From Hylemonella gracilis ATCC 19624 (GTDB lineage: Bacteria; Pseudomonadota; Gammaproteobacteria; Burkholderiales; Burkholderiaceae_C), in assembly GCF_000211835.1 (NCBI RefSeq), contig NZ_AEGR01000075.1:1-47741 (forward strand): 47,741 nt of DNA, in the 5' to 3' direction. Made by a program: the position numbers and the translations under genes. Below the pieces are notes generated by a model, which worked only from the letters and a program-made list of their open reading frames with translations, made no database searches and was not told where the DNA came from. This document shows positions 25,968 through 33,036 of the stretch, piece after piece (the first letter of the stretch is position 1; every line of letters starts with the position of its first letter).

Positions 25968-27317
25968 ATGTTCAAGAAAATCCTCGTCGCGAACCGCGGC
26001 GAAATCGCCCTACGCATCCAGCGGGCCTGTCGCGAGCTGGGCATCAAGGCCGTGATGGTCTATTCCGAGGCGGATCGCGAGGCCAAGTACGTCAAGCTGG
26101 CCGAGGAAGCGGTCTGCATTGGCCCCGCGCCGTCGCGAGACAGTTACCTCAGCATGCCGGCCATCATCTCGGCGGCCGAGGTGACGGACGCCGAAGCCAT
26201 CCATCCCGGTTACGGTTTCCTGTCGGAAAACGCCGACTTCGCGGAGCGCGTCGAGAAGAGCGGTTTCCAGTTCATCGGCCCCACGCCCGAGTCCATCCGC
26301 ATCATGGGTGACAAGGTGTCGGCCAAGCAGGCCATGATCAAGGCTGGCGTGCCCTGCGTGCCAGGTTCCGAGGGTGAGTTGCCCGACGATCCGGTGCAGA
26401 TGAAGCGCATCGCCAAGTCTGTTGGGTATCCCGTGATCATCAAGGCGGCTGGTGGCGGTGGCGGGCGCGGCATGCGCGTGGTCCACACCGAGGCGGCCCT
26501 GGTCAACGCGGTGCAGATGACCAAGGCGGAAGCCGCGGCAGCCTTCAACAACCCGGCCGTCTACATGGAGAAGTTCCTGGAGAATCCGCGTCACGTGGAA
26601 ATCCAGATCCTGGCCGACAAGCACAAGAACGCGGTCTACTTGGGCGAGCGCGACTGCTCCATGCAACGCCGTCACCAGAAAATCATCGAGGAAGCTCCGG
26701 CGCCCGGCATTCCGCGCAAGCTGATCGAGAAGGTCGGGGCCAGCTGTGTCAACGCCTGCAAGAAGATTGGTTACCGCGGCGCGGGTACCTTCGAGTTCCT
26801 CTACCAGGACGGCGAGTTCTACTTCATCGAGATGAACACGCGCGTGCAGGTGGAGCACCCGGTGACGGAATTGATCACGGGCATCGACATCGTGAAGACG
26901 CAGATCATGGTGGCGGCCGGTGAACATCTGCCCTTCACGCAGAAGGACATCCAGATCCGCGGCCATGCCATCGAGTGCCGCATCAACGCCGAAGACCCCT
27001 TCACCTTCGTGCCGTCGCCGGGCCGCATCACCATGTGGCACGCGCCGGGTGGCCCAGGTGTTCGCGTGGATTCGCACGTCTACACCAACTACTTCGTGCC
27101 GCCGAACTACGACTCCATGGTCGGCAAGATCATTGTTCACGGCGACACCCGCGCGCAGGCCATGGCCCGCATGCAAACCGCCCTGGGCGAGACCTTGGTC
27201 GAAGGCATCAGCACCAACATCCCCTTGCACCGTGAACTGCTGGCCGACGCCAAGTTCATGGAAGGTGGCACCAACATCCACTACCTGGAAGGGTGGATGC
27301 GCAGTCATAAAAGGTAA
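25968..27317 (+). CDS. accC: Biotin carboxylase subunit of acetyl-CoA carboxylase
   Basis: ATP-grasp enzyme that carboxylates the biotin on AccB. The 449-residue protein has the N-terminal [16 protein letters not shown] pre-ATP-grasp fold, [14 protein letters not shown], and the glycine-rich ATP loop [48 protein letters not shown] and the C-terminal RINAEDP block are also present, all matching the family. The length is typical. It is the second gene of accBC and is followed by an intergenic repeat before prmA. Confidence 0.98.
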   Translation: MFKKILVANRGEIALRIQRACRELGIKAVMVYSEADREAKYVKLAEEAVCIGPAPSRDSYLSMPAIISAAEVTDAEAIHPGYGFLSENADFAERVEKSGFQFIGPTPESIRIMGDKVSAKQAMIKAGVPCVPGSEGELPDDPVQMKRIAKSVGYPVIIKAAGGGGGRGMRVVHTEAALVNAVQMTKAEAAAAFNNPAVYMEKFLENPRHVEIQILADKHKNAVYLGERDCSMQRRHQKIIEEAPAPGIPRKLIEKVGASCVNACKKIGYRGAGTFEFLYQDGEFYFIEMNTRVQVEHPVTELITGIDIVKTQIMVAAGEHLPFTQKDIQIRGHAIECRINAEDPFTFVPSPGRITMWHAPGGPGVRVDSHVYTNYFVPPNYDSMVGKIIVHGDTRAQAMARMQTALGETLVEGISTNIPLHRELLADAKFMEGGTNIHYLEGWMRSHKR

Positions 27318-27318
27318 G

Positions 27319-27419
27319 CCCCCCTGAGGCGCTGCGCGCCTTCCCCCCTGAACGCCAACCTTCGGTGGCAGGGGGGACGCTCCCAGTGGCCCGGCGAAGC
27401 CGGTTCCACGGGAGCCATG
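27319..27419. repeat. Intergenic repeat copy 2 (Comamonadaceae-type)
   Basis: Between accC and prmA lies a C/G-rich block with CCCCCTGAGGCGCTGCGCGCC, a run of C, AGGGGGGACGCTCCCAGTGG and CCCGGCGAAGCCGGTTCCACGG. It can form several hairpins (for example GGCGC-TGC-GCGCC and CCGGC-GAA-GCCGG). The same order of elements, more degenerate, appears near 19911-19962. The resemblance to a repeat found between genes throughout Comamonadaceae is from memory. Confidence 0.55.
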
Positions 27420-27471
27420 GTGTGATGTCCTTGCTGTTCCTCCGTTTTCTCCCCCTTCATTCCCCCGCTTC

Positions 27472-28365
27472 ATGCACGAACTCCGCTTGCTCTGTCCCGA
27501 AGACCGCGTGGAGGTTTTGGGGGAAGCCCTGGATGCCTTGGACGCCTTGAGCGTCAGCGTGGAAGACGCCGATGCCCAGACCGACGCCGAGCGGGCATTG
27601 TTTGGCGAGCCAGGCATGCCGCCGCCGGCGGCGGGCTGGCAGCGCTCGCGCATCGTGGCGCTGTTCCCTGATGAAGCGTCCGCTCGGGAGGCGGCCGCCT
27701 TGCTGCGAGCGCAGGATTTCTTCTCCGATTGCCAACTGCTGGGCGTGGGCGAAGTGCCGCAGCAGGATTGGGTGCGCTTGACGCAATCTCAGTTCGCGCC
27801 GGTGGAGATCACCCCTAGTTTCTGGATCGTGCCCACCTGGCATGAACCGCCCGCGCAAGCGCGCGAGGTCATCCGGCTGGATCCGGGCCTGGCTTTCGGC
27901 ACCGGCACGCACCCCACGACACGGATGTGCCTGCGCTGGATCGCCACGCATCCGGTGCGCGACCTGCGCGTGCTGGACTACGGTTGCGGCTCGGGCATCT
28001 TGGCGATCGCCGCGGCCAAATTCGGCGCGACCGACATCGACGCCCTGGACATTGACGAGGCCGCGGTCGCGTCGACCCGTCTGAATGCCGAGGCCAATGG
28101 CGTGACCTTGCGAGCTGGCTTGCCGGACGCCGTGCAAGGCCATTACCCGGTCGTGCTGGCCAATATCCTCGCGACCCCGCTCAAGGTGTTGGCCCCCTTG
28201 CTCACCGCGCGCGTGGCAACCGGCGGGGCACTGGTGCTGGCCGGCATCTTGGAACGCCAAGCGGATGAGCTCAGCGCCGCCTATGCGCCACATCTGCCTG
28301 CGGGCAGCGCGCTCACCGTCGCCGACCGCGAGGACGGCTGGGTGCTGATGACCGCGACCCTCTGA
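27472..28365 (+). CDS. prmA: Ribosomal protein L11 methyltransferase
   Basis: SAM-dependent enzyme that methylates ribosomal protein L11. The 297-residue protein has an N-terminal substrate-binding domain (about 1-120), the PrmA signature LDPGLAFGTGTHPTT, the SAM loop VLDYGCGSGILAIAAAK, the ALDIDEAAVASTRLNAEANG acidic loop, and the catalytic-region NILATPL. The length is typical. It occupies its usual place in Burkholderiales downstream of accBC and upstream of the DUF3426 gene, 69 bp before the latter. Confidence 0.96.
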   Translation: MHELRLLCPEDRVEVLGEALDALDALSVSVEDADAQTDAERALFGEPGMPPPAAGWQRSRIVALFPDEASAREAAALLRAQDFFSDCQLLGVGEVPQQDWVRLTQSQFAPVEITPSFWIVPTWHEPPAQAREVIRLDPGLAFGTGTHPTTRMCLRWIATHPVRDLRVLDYGCGSGILAIAAAKFGATDIDALDIDEAAVASTRLNAEANGVTLRAGLPDAVQGHYPVVLANILATPLKVLAPLLTARVATGGALVLAGILERQADELSAAYAPHLPAGSALTVADREDGWVLMTATL

Positions 28366-28434
28366 ACGCTGGCCTGGTTTCCTCTCGCGACGGGGCACGG
28401 ACAGCGCGAGGCGCACCTCTACAATCGGACGGCC

Positions 28435-29598
28435 ATGAGCCTCATCACCCGTTGCCCCTCTTGCCGCACCATGTTCAAGGTGGCGCAGGACCAACTCAAG
28501 GTCTCGCAAGGTTGGGTCCGCTGCGGTCAGTGTGAGCAGGTGTTTGACGCGACGGCCAACCTGGTGCAGGAGCCGCCCGCCCTGACGACGCCGCTGGCGA
28601 CCCCGCCATCTGGGGCTGCGGTGGCGCCGCCTGCGGCCACACCGCCCAGACCGGCCGCCGCGGCACCTTCCCAGAAAAGCTGGGAAGAGGAGATGGTGGA
28701 AGCCGAGTTTGGTGACCTCCAAGCTCAGCATGATGCGCCGCTGGACGATCTGCAGCTCGAAACCCCCGATGCCTCGGCCTGGCGCGAGCCGCGCTTCGCC
28801 GAGGAGCCCCACGATCTGCCTCCGTTGCAAGTCGCCGAACCCTCGTCGCGCTTGGATGACGCTGATTTTCCCGCGCCGTCCGCCCCCTTGCCGCGCGGCG
28901 CCGCCGCCGTGGTGGACTCCCCCGCAGGCATCCGCCACGCGTCTTCCCAGCCTTCGTTTGCTGCCGGCCCGACCGCGCCGCAGGTAAGTTCGGGCGACGA
29001 GGGGCCAGAGGCGGACACCTTGTCTTTCATGCGCCGCTCGCGCTGGCGTCATCCGGCGGTGCGTGCGCTGTTGTTCCTCCTGTGCTGCGTGCTGTCCCTG
29101 GCGCTGCTGCTGCAGGTTGCCCGCCATGAGCGTGACCACATCGCCGCGCGGGAGCCCGCCTTGCGGCCTTGGCTGCATGTGCTGTGTGAGCAGCTCGATT
29201 GCACGGTGGAGCCGCTGCGCCAGATCGAGTCGGTGGTGATCGATGGCTCGGCCTTCAGCAAGATCCGCGACGAGCTCTACCAACTCAACCTGACCTTGCG
29301 CAACAAGGCGCCGGTGGATCTGGCTCTGCCCGCCATCGAATTGGTGCTGACGGATGTGCAGGATCAGGTGCTGATCCGCCGGGTACTGTTGCCCCAGGAG
29401 TTGGGGGCGGGTTCGGGCGCCGCCCAGGACGATGGTCTGCGCACCCAGGGCGCGAACCGCTTGATCCGGTCTGGCAATGAGTTCCAGGCCACGGTGCTCA
29501 TGGAAATCAAGAACGGCAATGGCGCCGCCAACCGCGCCGCGGGCGCTGGTCTGGAAGGCCGCGTGGCCGGCTACCGGCTGCTGGCTTTTTATCCTTGA
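28435..29598 (+). CDS. Zinc-ribbon and DUF3426 domain membrane protein
   Basis: Predicted single-pass inner-membrane protein of 387 residues. The N-terminus holds an MJ0042-type zinc ribbon (C7, C10, C30 and C33 in TRCPSC and VRCGQC). A long Ala/Pro-rich, presumably disordered cytoplasmic region (about 45-195) follows, then one membrane helix (about 209-228) and a C-terminal DUF3426 domain beginning near HERDHIAAREP. The conservation of this gene beside prmA in betaproteobacteria is established from family context; its function is unknown. The start is supported by the family's MSLITRCPSC beginning. Confidence 0.88.
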   Translation: MSLITRCPSCRTMFKVAQDQLKVSQGWVRCGQCEQVFDATANLVQEPPALTTPLATPPSGAAVAPPAATPPRPAAAAPSQKSWEEEMVEAEFGDLQAQHDAPLDDLQLETPDASAWREPRFAEEPHDLPPLQVAEPSSRLDDADFPAPSAPLPRGAAAVVDSPAGIRHASSQPSFAAGPTAPQVSSGDEGPEADTLSFMRRSRWRHPAVRALLFLLCCVLSLALLLQVARHERDHIAAREPALRPWLHVLCEQLDCTVEPLRQIESVVIDGSAFSKIRDELYQLNLTLRNKAPVDLALPAIELVLTDVQDQVLIRRVLLPQELGAGSGAAQDDGLRTQGANRLIRSGNEFQATVLMEIKNGNGAANRAAGAGLEGRVAGYRLLAFYP

Positions 29599-29655
29599 AC
29601 GCCTTCCCGCATTTTTACCTTCAACGATTCAATCCAAGAGAAAAGAGAGCATTCC

Positions 29656-30570
29656 ATGGCGGCACTGATCTGCGGTTCCCTGGCCTTCGATTCCATCATG
29701 AACTTCGAGGGGCGATTCTCCGAGCAGATCATGCCGGACCAGCTGCACATCCTGAATGTGTCGTTCCTGGTGCCCACGCTGCGGCGCGACTTCGGTGGAT
29801 GCGCTGGCAATATTGCCTATGCCTTGCGCGCGCTGGGGGGCGTGCCCGTTCCGATGGCCACCCTTGGCAACGATGGTGCGGGGTATGTGGAGCGCTTGAA
29901 CAAGCTGGGTATTGCCACTCGCTTCGTGCGACAACTGCCCGAGACCTACACGGCGCAGGCGCTGATCATGACGGACAAGGACAACAACCAGATCACGGCC
30001 TTCCACCCCGGCGCGATGACCCAGGCGCATGTGACGCGCATTGAGCGCGACGCACCTGGCATGCAAGATGTGAAGCTGGGCATCATTTCCCCCGACGGGC
30101 GGGATGCCATGCTGGAGCATGCCGCGCAGTTCAAGGCCGCCGGCATTCCTTTTGTCTTCGATCCCGGTCAAGGTCTGCCCATGTTCGATGGCAAGGACCT
30201 GGCTCACTTCATCGAATTGGCCGACTGGGTCACGGTCAACGACTATGAGGGCAAGATGCTGTGCGACCGCACGGGCTGGAGCCCGGCGGAGATCTCGCGC
30301 AAGGTGCGCGGCTTGGTCATCACCCTGGGCGCCGAAGGCAGCGAAGTCTGGACCAACGGCGAGAAAGACTGGATCGCTCCTACCCCCGCCGCTGCCATCG
30401 TCGACCCAACCGGCTGTGGCGACGCTTACCGTGGCGGACTGCTTTTCGGCTTGGAGCGTGGCTGGCCCCTGGCCAAGGCCGCGGCCCTCGGCAACCGCAT
30501 GGGTTCGCACAAGATCGCCTTCCGCGGACCGCAGAACTACCCGGTGGACACCGCGAAGTTCGGGCTCTGA
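29656..30570 (+). CDS. PfkB family carbohydrate/nucleoside kinase
   Basis: Ribokinase-type kinase of 304 residues, probably cytoplasmic, using ATP to phosphorylate a sugar or nucleoside. The N-terminal GSLAFDSIMNF and RRDFGGCAGNIAYALRALGG blocks bind substrate, and the C-terminal signature DPTGCGDAYRGG (250-261) carries the catalytic base Asp256. The overall pattern, including FGGCAGN and HPGAM, resembles bacterial adenosine-kinase-like members, but the substrate is not proven. The start ATG gives a normal length. It follows the DUF3426 gene by 57 bp and may be co-transcribed. Confidence 0.92.
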   Translation: MAALICGSLAFDSIMNFEGRFSEQIMPDQLHILNVSFLVPTLRRDFGGCAGNIAYALRALGGVPVPMATLGNDGAGYVERLNKLGIATRFVRQLPETYTAQALIMTDKDNNQITAFHPGAMTQAHVTRIERDAPGMQDVKLGIISPDGRDAMLEHAAQFKAAGIPFVFDPGQGLPMFDGKDLAHFIELADWVTVNDYEGKMLCDRTGWSPAEISRKVRGLVITLGAEGSEVWTNGEKDWIAPTPAAAIVDPTGCGDAYRGGLLFGLERGWPLAKAAALGNRMGSHKIAFRGPQNYPVDTAKFGL

Positions 30571-30600
30571 CGCGCGCCGCCACTCCATGCATCTCGAGCG

Positions 30601-30625
30601 GGGTGTGCGCAGGGTCATCACACCC
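30601..30625. terminator. Hairpin between convergent kinase and DUF167 genes
   Basis: GGGTGTG (30601-30607) and CACACCC (30619-30625) form a perfect 7-bp stem with an 11-nt loop in the 88-bp space where the two genes converge. No T tract follows on either strand, so termination is only a guess. Confidence 0.3.
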
Positions 30626-30658
30626 TAGACAGATCGCACCTGCGCTGGCACGGCCTCT

Positions 30659-31006
30659 TCAATCGGGCGGCGAGGATTCGGGTGGGCTGAGCTGCTTCCA
30701 ATCCGCGGTCACCGCTGAGTGCGCCGCGACATGCAGCTGCTTGCGTCGCGCGGTGGCACCGTGCTGCAGCGTCACGCTCGAATTCGGGATGCTCAGGGTC
30801 TTGGCCAGCCAGACTCGCAGCGCCTCATTGGCCTTGCCGTCCACCGGCGGAGCCTGCAGTCTCACCTTCAATGCACCATCGAACAGGCCCTGGATCTGCG
30901 TGCGGGAGGCGTTCGGCATGACATGGAGGTCTACCAGCACGGAGCCGTCCTTCTGGGCGCGCAGAAAGGTGGCGTTGGTTTGATTCTGGCCCGAGCTTCT
31001 GTTCAT
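30659..31006 (-). CDS. DUF167 family protein (YggU-like)
   Basis: Small cytoplasmic protein of about 115 residues and unknown biochemical role. The DUF167 core is recognisable: VLVDLHVMPNASRTQI, LKVRLQAPPVDGKANEAL, LAKTLSIPNSSVTLQHGATARRKQL. The ATG at 31006 is chosen; a TTG at 31015 in frame is the alternative, and neither has an ideally spaced ribosome-binding site. It lies just downstream of the histone H1-like gene on the same strand, with that gene's terminator in between, so expression is probably separate or through read-through. Confidence 0.88.
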   Translation of the reverse strand: MNRSSGQNQTNATFLRAQKDGSVLVDLHVMPNASRTQIQGLFDGALKVRLQAPPVDGKANEALRVWLAKTLSIPNSSVTLQHGATARRKQLHVAAHSAVTADWKQLSPPESSPPD

Positions 31007-31023
31007 GCCTCTCAATCATCCGC

Positions 31024-31060
31024 AAAAGAAAAAGCCTGCTGCCCTCGCGGGCAACAGGCT
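31024..31060 (-). terminator. Intrinsic terminator of the histone H1-like gene
   Basis: On the minus strand, a 12-bp stem (31060-31049 with 31044-31033, one G-U pair, loop of four) is followed by TTTTCTTTT (31032-31024). It lies 18 bp after the stop of the histone H1-like gene and overlaps the first bases upstream of the DUF167 gene. Confidence 0.85.
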
Positions 31061-31077
31061 GAGACGGCAGGCCCCGT

Positions 31078-31455
31078 TCAGGGACGGCTGGCCGTGGGGA
31101 AAGGCCAAGCGGCCTGCGGGTTCAACGTGGTTTGGGCCACGGGCGCCGCGGGTGCAGCAGCGGGTTTCGCAGGCGCAGCGGCAGGCTTGGCAGCGGCCTT
31201 TTTCGCGGCGGGCTTCTTGGCAGCAGGCTTTTTCGCGGCGGGCTTCTTGGCAGCAGCCTTCTTCGCCACGGTCTTCTTGGCGGCGGCCTTCTTGGCAGGA
31301 GCCTTCTTCGCGGCGACCTTCTTGACCGCAGCCTTCTTGGCCGGGGCCTTCTTCGCTGCGGCCTTCTTGGCCGGAGCCTTCTTCGCTACGGCCTTCTTAG
31401 CCGGAGCCTTTTTAGCGGCGGTTTTTTTCGCCGGAGCTTTCTTTGCAGTTGCCAT
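31078..31455 (-). CDS. Histone H1-like DNA-binding protein
   Basis: Very basic protein of 125 residues made almost entirely of Ala, Lys and Pro. It has about 15 imperfect repeats of the type [15 protein letters not shown] or KKPAAKK up to about residue 90, then an Ala/Pro linker and a distinct tail ([17 protein letters not shown]). This matches the C-terminal-domain-like H1 homologues of Burkholderiales, which bind DNA nonspecifically and affect nucleoid compaction. The ATG has a strong AAGGAG ribosome-binding site. A terminator follows directly, so the gene is monocistronic. Repeat number is likely to vary between strains because the DNA is itself repetitive. Confidence 0.9.
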   Translation of the reverse strand: MATAKKAPAKKTAAKKAPAKKAVAKKAPAKKAAAKKAPAKKAAVKKVAAKKAPAKKAAAKKTVAKKAAAKKPAAKKPAAKKPAAKKAAAKPAAAPAKPAAAPAAPVAQTTLNPQAAWPFPTASRP

Positions 31456-31485
31456 TTCGATTCTCCTTGATCAAGTTACAAAGAG

Positions 31486-31600
31486 CACTTCATGCGTTTG
31501 TTGGAGTACATGAAGTGATTCATGGCGCTGGGAACCTGCGGGAGGAACCCAGCGCCATGAACGGGGTGGCACGGACACCCGCAGCTCTTCTGCTGAGAGC
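31486..31600 (-). ncRNA. Structured leader upstream of the histone-like gene, or small RNA
   Basis: Four inverted repeats follow each other in the 199-bp space between nrdB and the histone-like gene. They are 31486-31494 with 31509-31517 (9 bp, CACTTCATG), 31519-31532 with 31548-31561 (14 bp, perfect), 31564-31568 with 31576-31580 (5 bp), and 31583-31587 with 31596-31600 (5 bp). Such density is unusual for plain intergenic DNA. It could be a folded 5' leader of the histone-like mRNA, the nrdB transcript end, or a separate small RNA. No promoter was identified, so the strand is assumed from both flanking genes. Confidence 0.4.
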
Positions 31601-31654
31601 GGTCGGGAGTCCATGCGATTCGTGAAGCCATAGATTGATTTTTGTGTCCTGCGC

Positions 31655-32854
31655 TCAGTCCCAGGACAGCGCGCCGCCGGACTGGTACTCGATGACGCGG
31701 GTCTCGAAGAAATTGCGTTCTTTCTTCAGGTCGATCATCTCGCTCATCCAGGGGAAGGGATTCTCTTCGTTGGGGAAGAGCGCTTCCAGGCCGATCTGGG
31801 TGGCGCGCCGGTTGGCGATGTAGCGCAAGTAGCCTTTGAACATGGAAGCGTTCATGCCCAGCACGCCGCGCGGCATGGTGTCTTCGGCGTAACGGTATTC
31901 CAGTTCGACAGCCTTCTCGAACAGGCCGCGGATCTCGGCCTTGAATTCGGGCGTCCAGAGCTGCGGGTTCTCCAGCTTGATCTGGTTGATCAGGTCAATG
32001 CCGAAGTTGCAGTGCATGGACTCGTCGCGCAGGATGTACTGGTACTGCTCGGCGGCACCCGTCATCTTGTTCTGGCGGCCCAGGGCCAGGATCTGGGTGA
32101 AGCCGACGTAGAAGAACAGACCTTCCATCAGGCAGGCGAAGACGATCAGGCTCTTGAGGAGCGTCTGGTCGGTTTCCAGCGTGCCGGTGTGGAAGTTGGG
32201 GTCCATGATCGCGTTGATGAACGGGAGCAGGAACTCGTCCTTGTCACGGATGGACTGGACTTCCAGGTAGGCGCTGAAGATCTCGGATTCGTCCAGACCC
32301 AGAGATTCCACGATGTACTGGTAGGCGTGGGTGTGGATCGCTTCCTCGAAGGCCTGGCGCAGCAGGAACTGTCGGCATTCCGGCGCCGTGATGTGGCGGT
32401 AGGTACCCAGCACGATGTTGTTGGCCGCCAGCGAATCCGCCGTGACGAAGAAACCCAGGTTGCGCTTGATGATGCGACGCTCGTCTTCCGAAAGACCGTT
32501 CGGGTCCTTCCAGAGCGCGATGTCGCGGTTCATGTTCACTTCCTGCGGCATCCAGTGGTTGGCGCAGGTGGCGAGGTATTTTTCCCAGGCCCACTTGTAC
32601 TTGAACGGGACCAGCTGGTTGACGTCGGTCTGGCCATTGATGATGCGCTTGTCAGACGCCTTGATGCGATGCGTACCGGACGGCGCATGCGAGGCGGATT
32701 GAGGAGCGGCGATTGCCGTGTCGGCGAGTGTGGAAGACAGGGCAGCCTGCGAGACCTGAGGTGCGCGTGCGGGTGCCGGCGTCGGGGACAAACGGGCTGC
32801 GCCAGCGTGGGGGGCTGGCGATGTGGGTTTGACTTCTTCGTCCCAGGACAACAT
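31655..32854 (-). CDS. nrdB: Class Ia ribonucleotide reductase, beta subunit
   Basis: Makes the tyrosyl radical used by NrdA to reduce ribonucleotides. From the ATG at 32854 the protein has 399 residues and begins [10 protein letters not shown], as in related NrdB proteins; an upstream ATG at 32914 adds 20 unrelated residues. The sequence belongs to the Chlamydia/Pseudomonas-like branch ([15 protein letters not shown]). It keeps the iron ligand Asp140 and, in EAIHTHAY, ligands Glu171 and His174 and the radical-bearing Tyr178, so it is a tyrosyl-radical enzyme and not a class Ic Mn/Fe enzyme. A disordered Pro/Ala region fills residues about 12-60. It follows nrdA. Confidence 0.96.
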   Translation of the reverse strand: MLSWDEEVKPTSPAPHAGAARLSPTPAPARAPQVSQAALSSTLADTAIAAPQSASHAPSGTHRIKASDKRIINGQTDVNQLVPFKYKWAWEKYLATCANHWMPQEVNMNRDIALWKDPNGLSEDERRIIKRNLGFFVTADSLAANNIVLGTYRHITAPECRQFLLRQAFEEAIHTHAYQYIVESLGLDESEIFSAYLEVQSIRDKDEFLLPFINAIMDPNFHTGTLETDQTLLKSLIVFACLMEGLFFYVGFTQILALGRQNKMTGAAEQYQYILRDESMHCNFGIDLINQIKLENPQLWTPEFKAEIRGLFEKAVELEYRYAEDTMPRGVLGMNASMFKGYLRYIANRRATQIGLEALFPNEENPFPWMSEMIDLKKERNFFETRVIEYQSGGALSWD

Positions 32855-32962
32855 AGAGAGATCCAATTCCTGAATTATGTGAGCAGCGATCTGAATTGCA
32901 AAGTGTTCATTCACACCGCCGCTTGTTTTGTTGCTCTATTGCATCGCGCGCCGCGCTCCCCA

Positions 32963-32979
32963 TCACACACTTTGTGTGA
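32963..32979. promoter_or_regulatory. Inverted repeat between nrdA and nrdB
   Basis: TCACACA-CTT-TGTGTGA is a perfect 7-3-7 inverted repeat in the 182-bp gap between nrdA and nrdB. It could be a regulatory site for a separate nrdB transcript or an RNA hairpin that adjusts the ratio of the two subunits. It does not resemble the NrdR boxes upstream of nrdA. Confidence 0.35.
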
Positions 32980-33036
32980 GTGACCGGTGACGGGAGTCGA
33001 CGCGCGCACGGTGCGACACGTGCACCGCGCATTGCT

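Noticed and set aside
31078-31455. CRISPR-like or tandem-repeat array
   Set aside because: The periodicity is that of Ala/Lys/Pro codons in a histone H1-like gene, with no spacers of constant length.
31655-32854. Class Ic (Mn/Fe, radical-free) ribonucleotide reductase subunit
   Set aside because: The sequence belongs to the Chlamydia-like branch, but the radical position is Tyr178 and the ligand is Asp140, so a tyrosyl-radical enzyme is expected.
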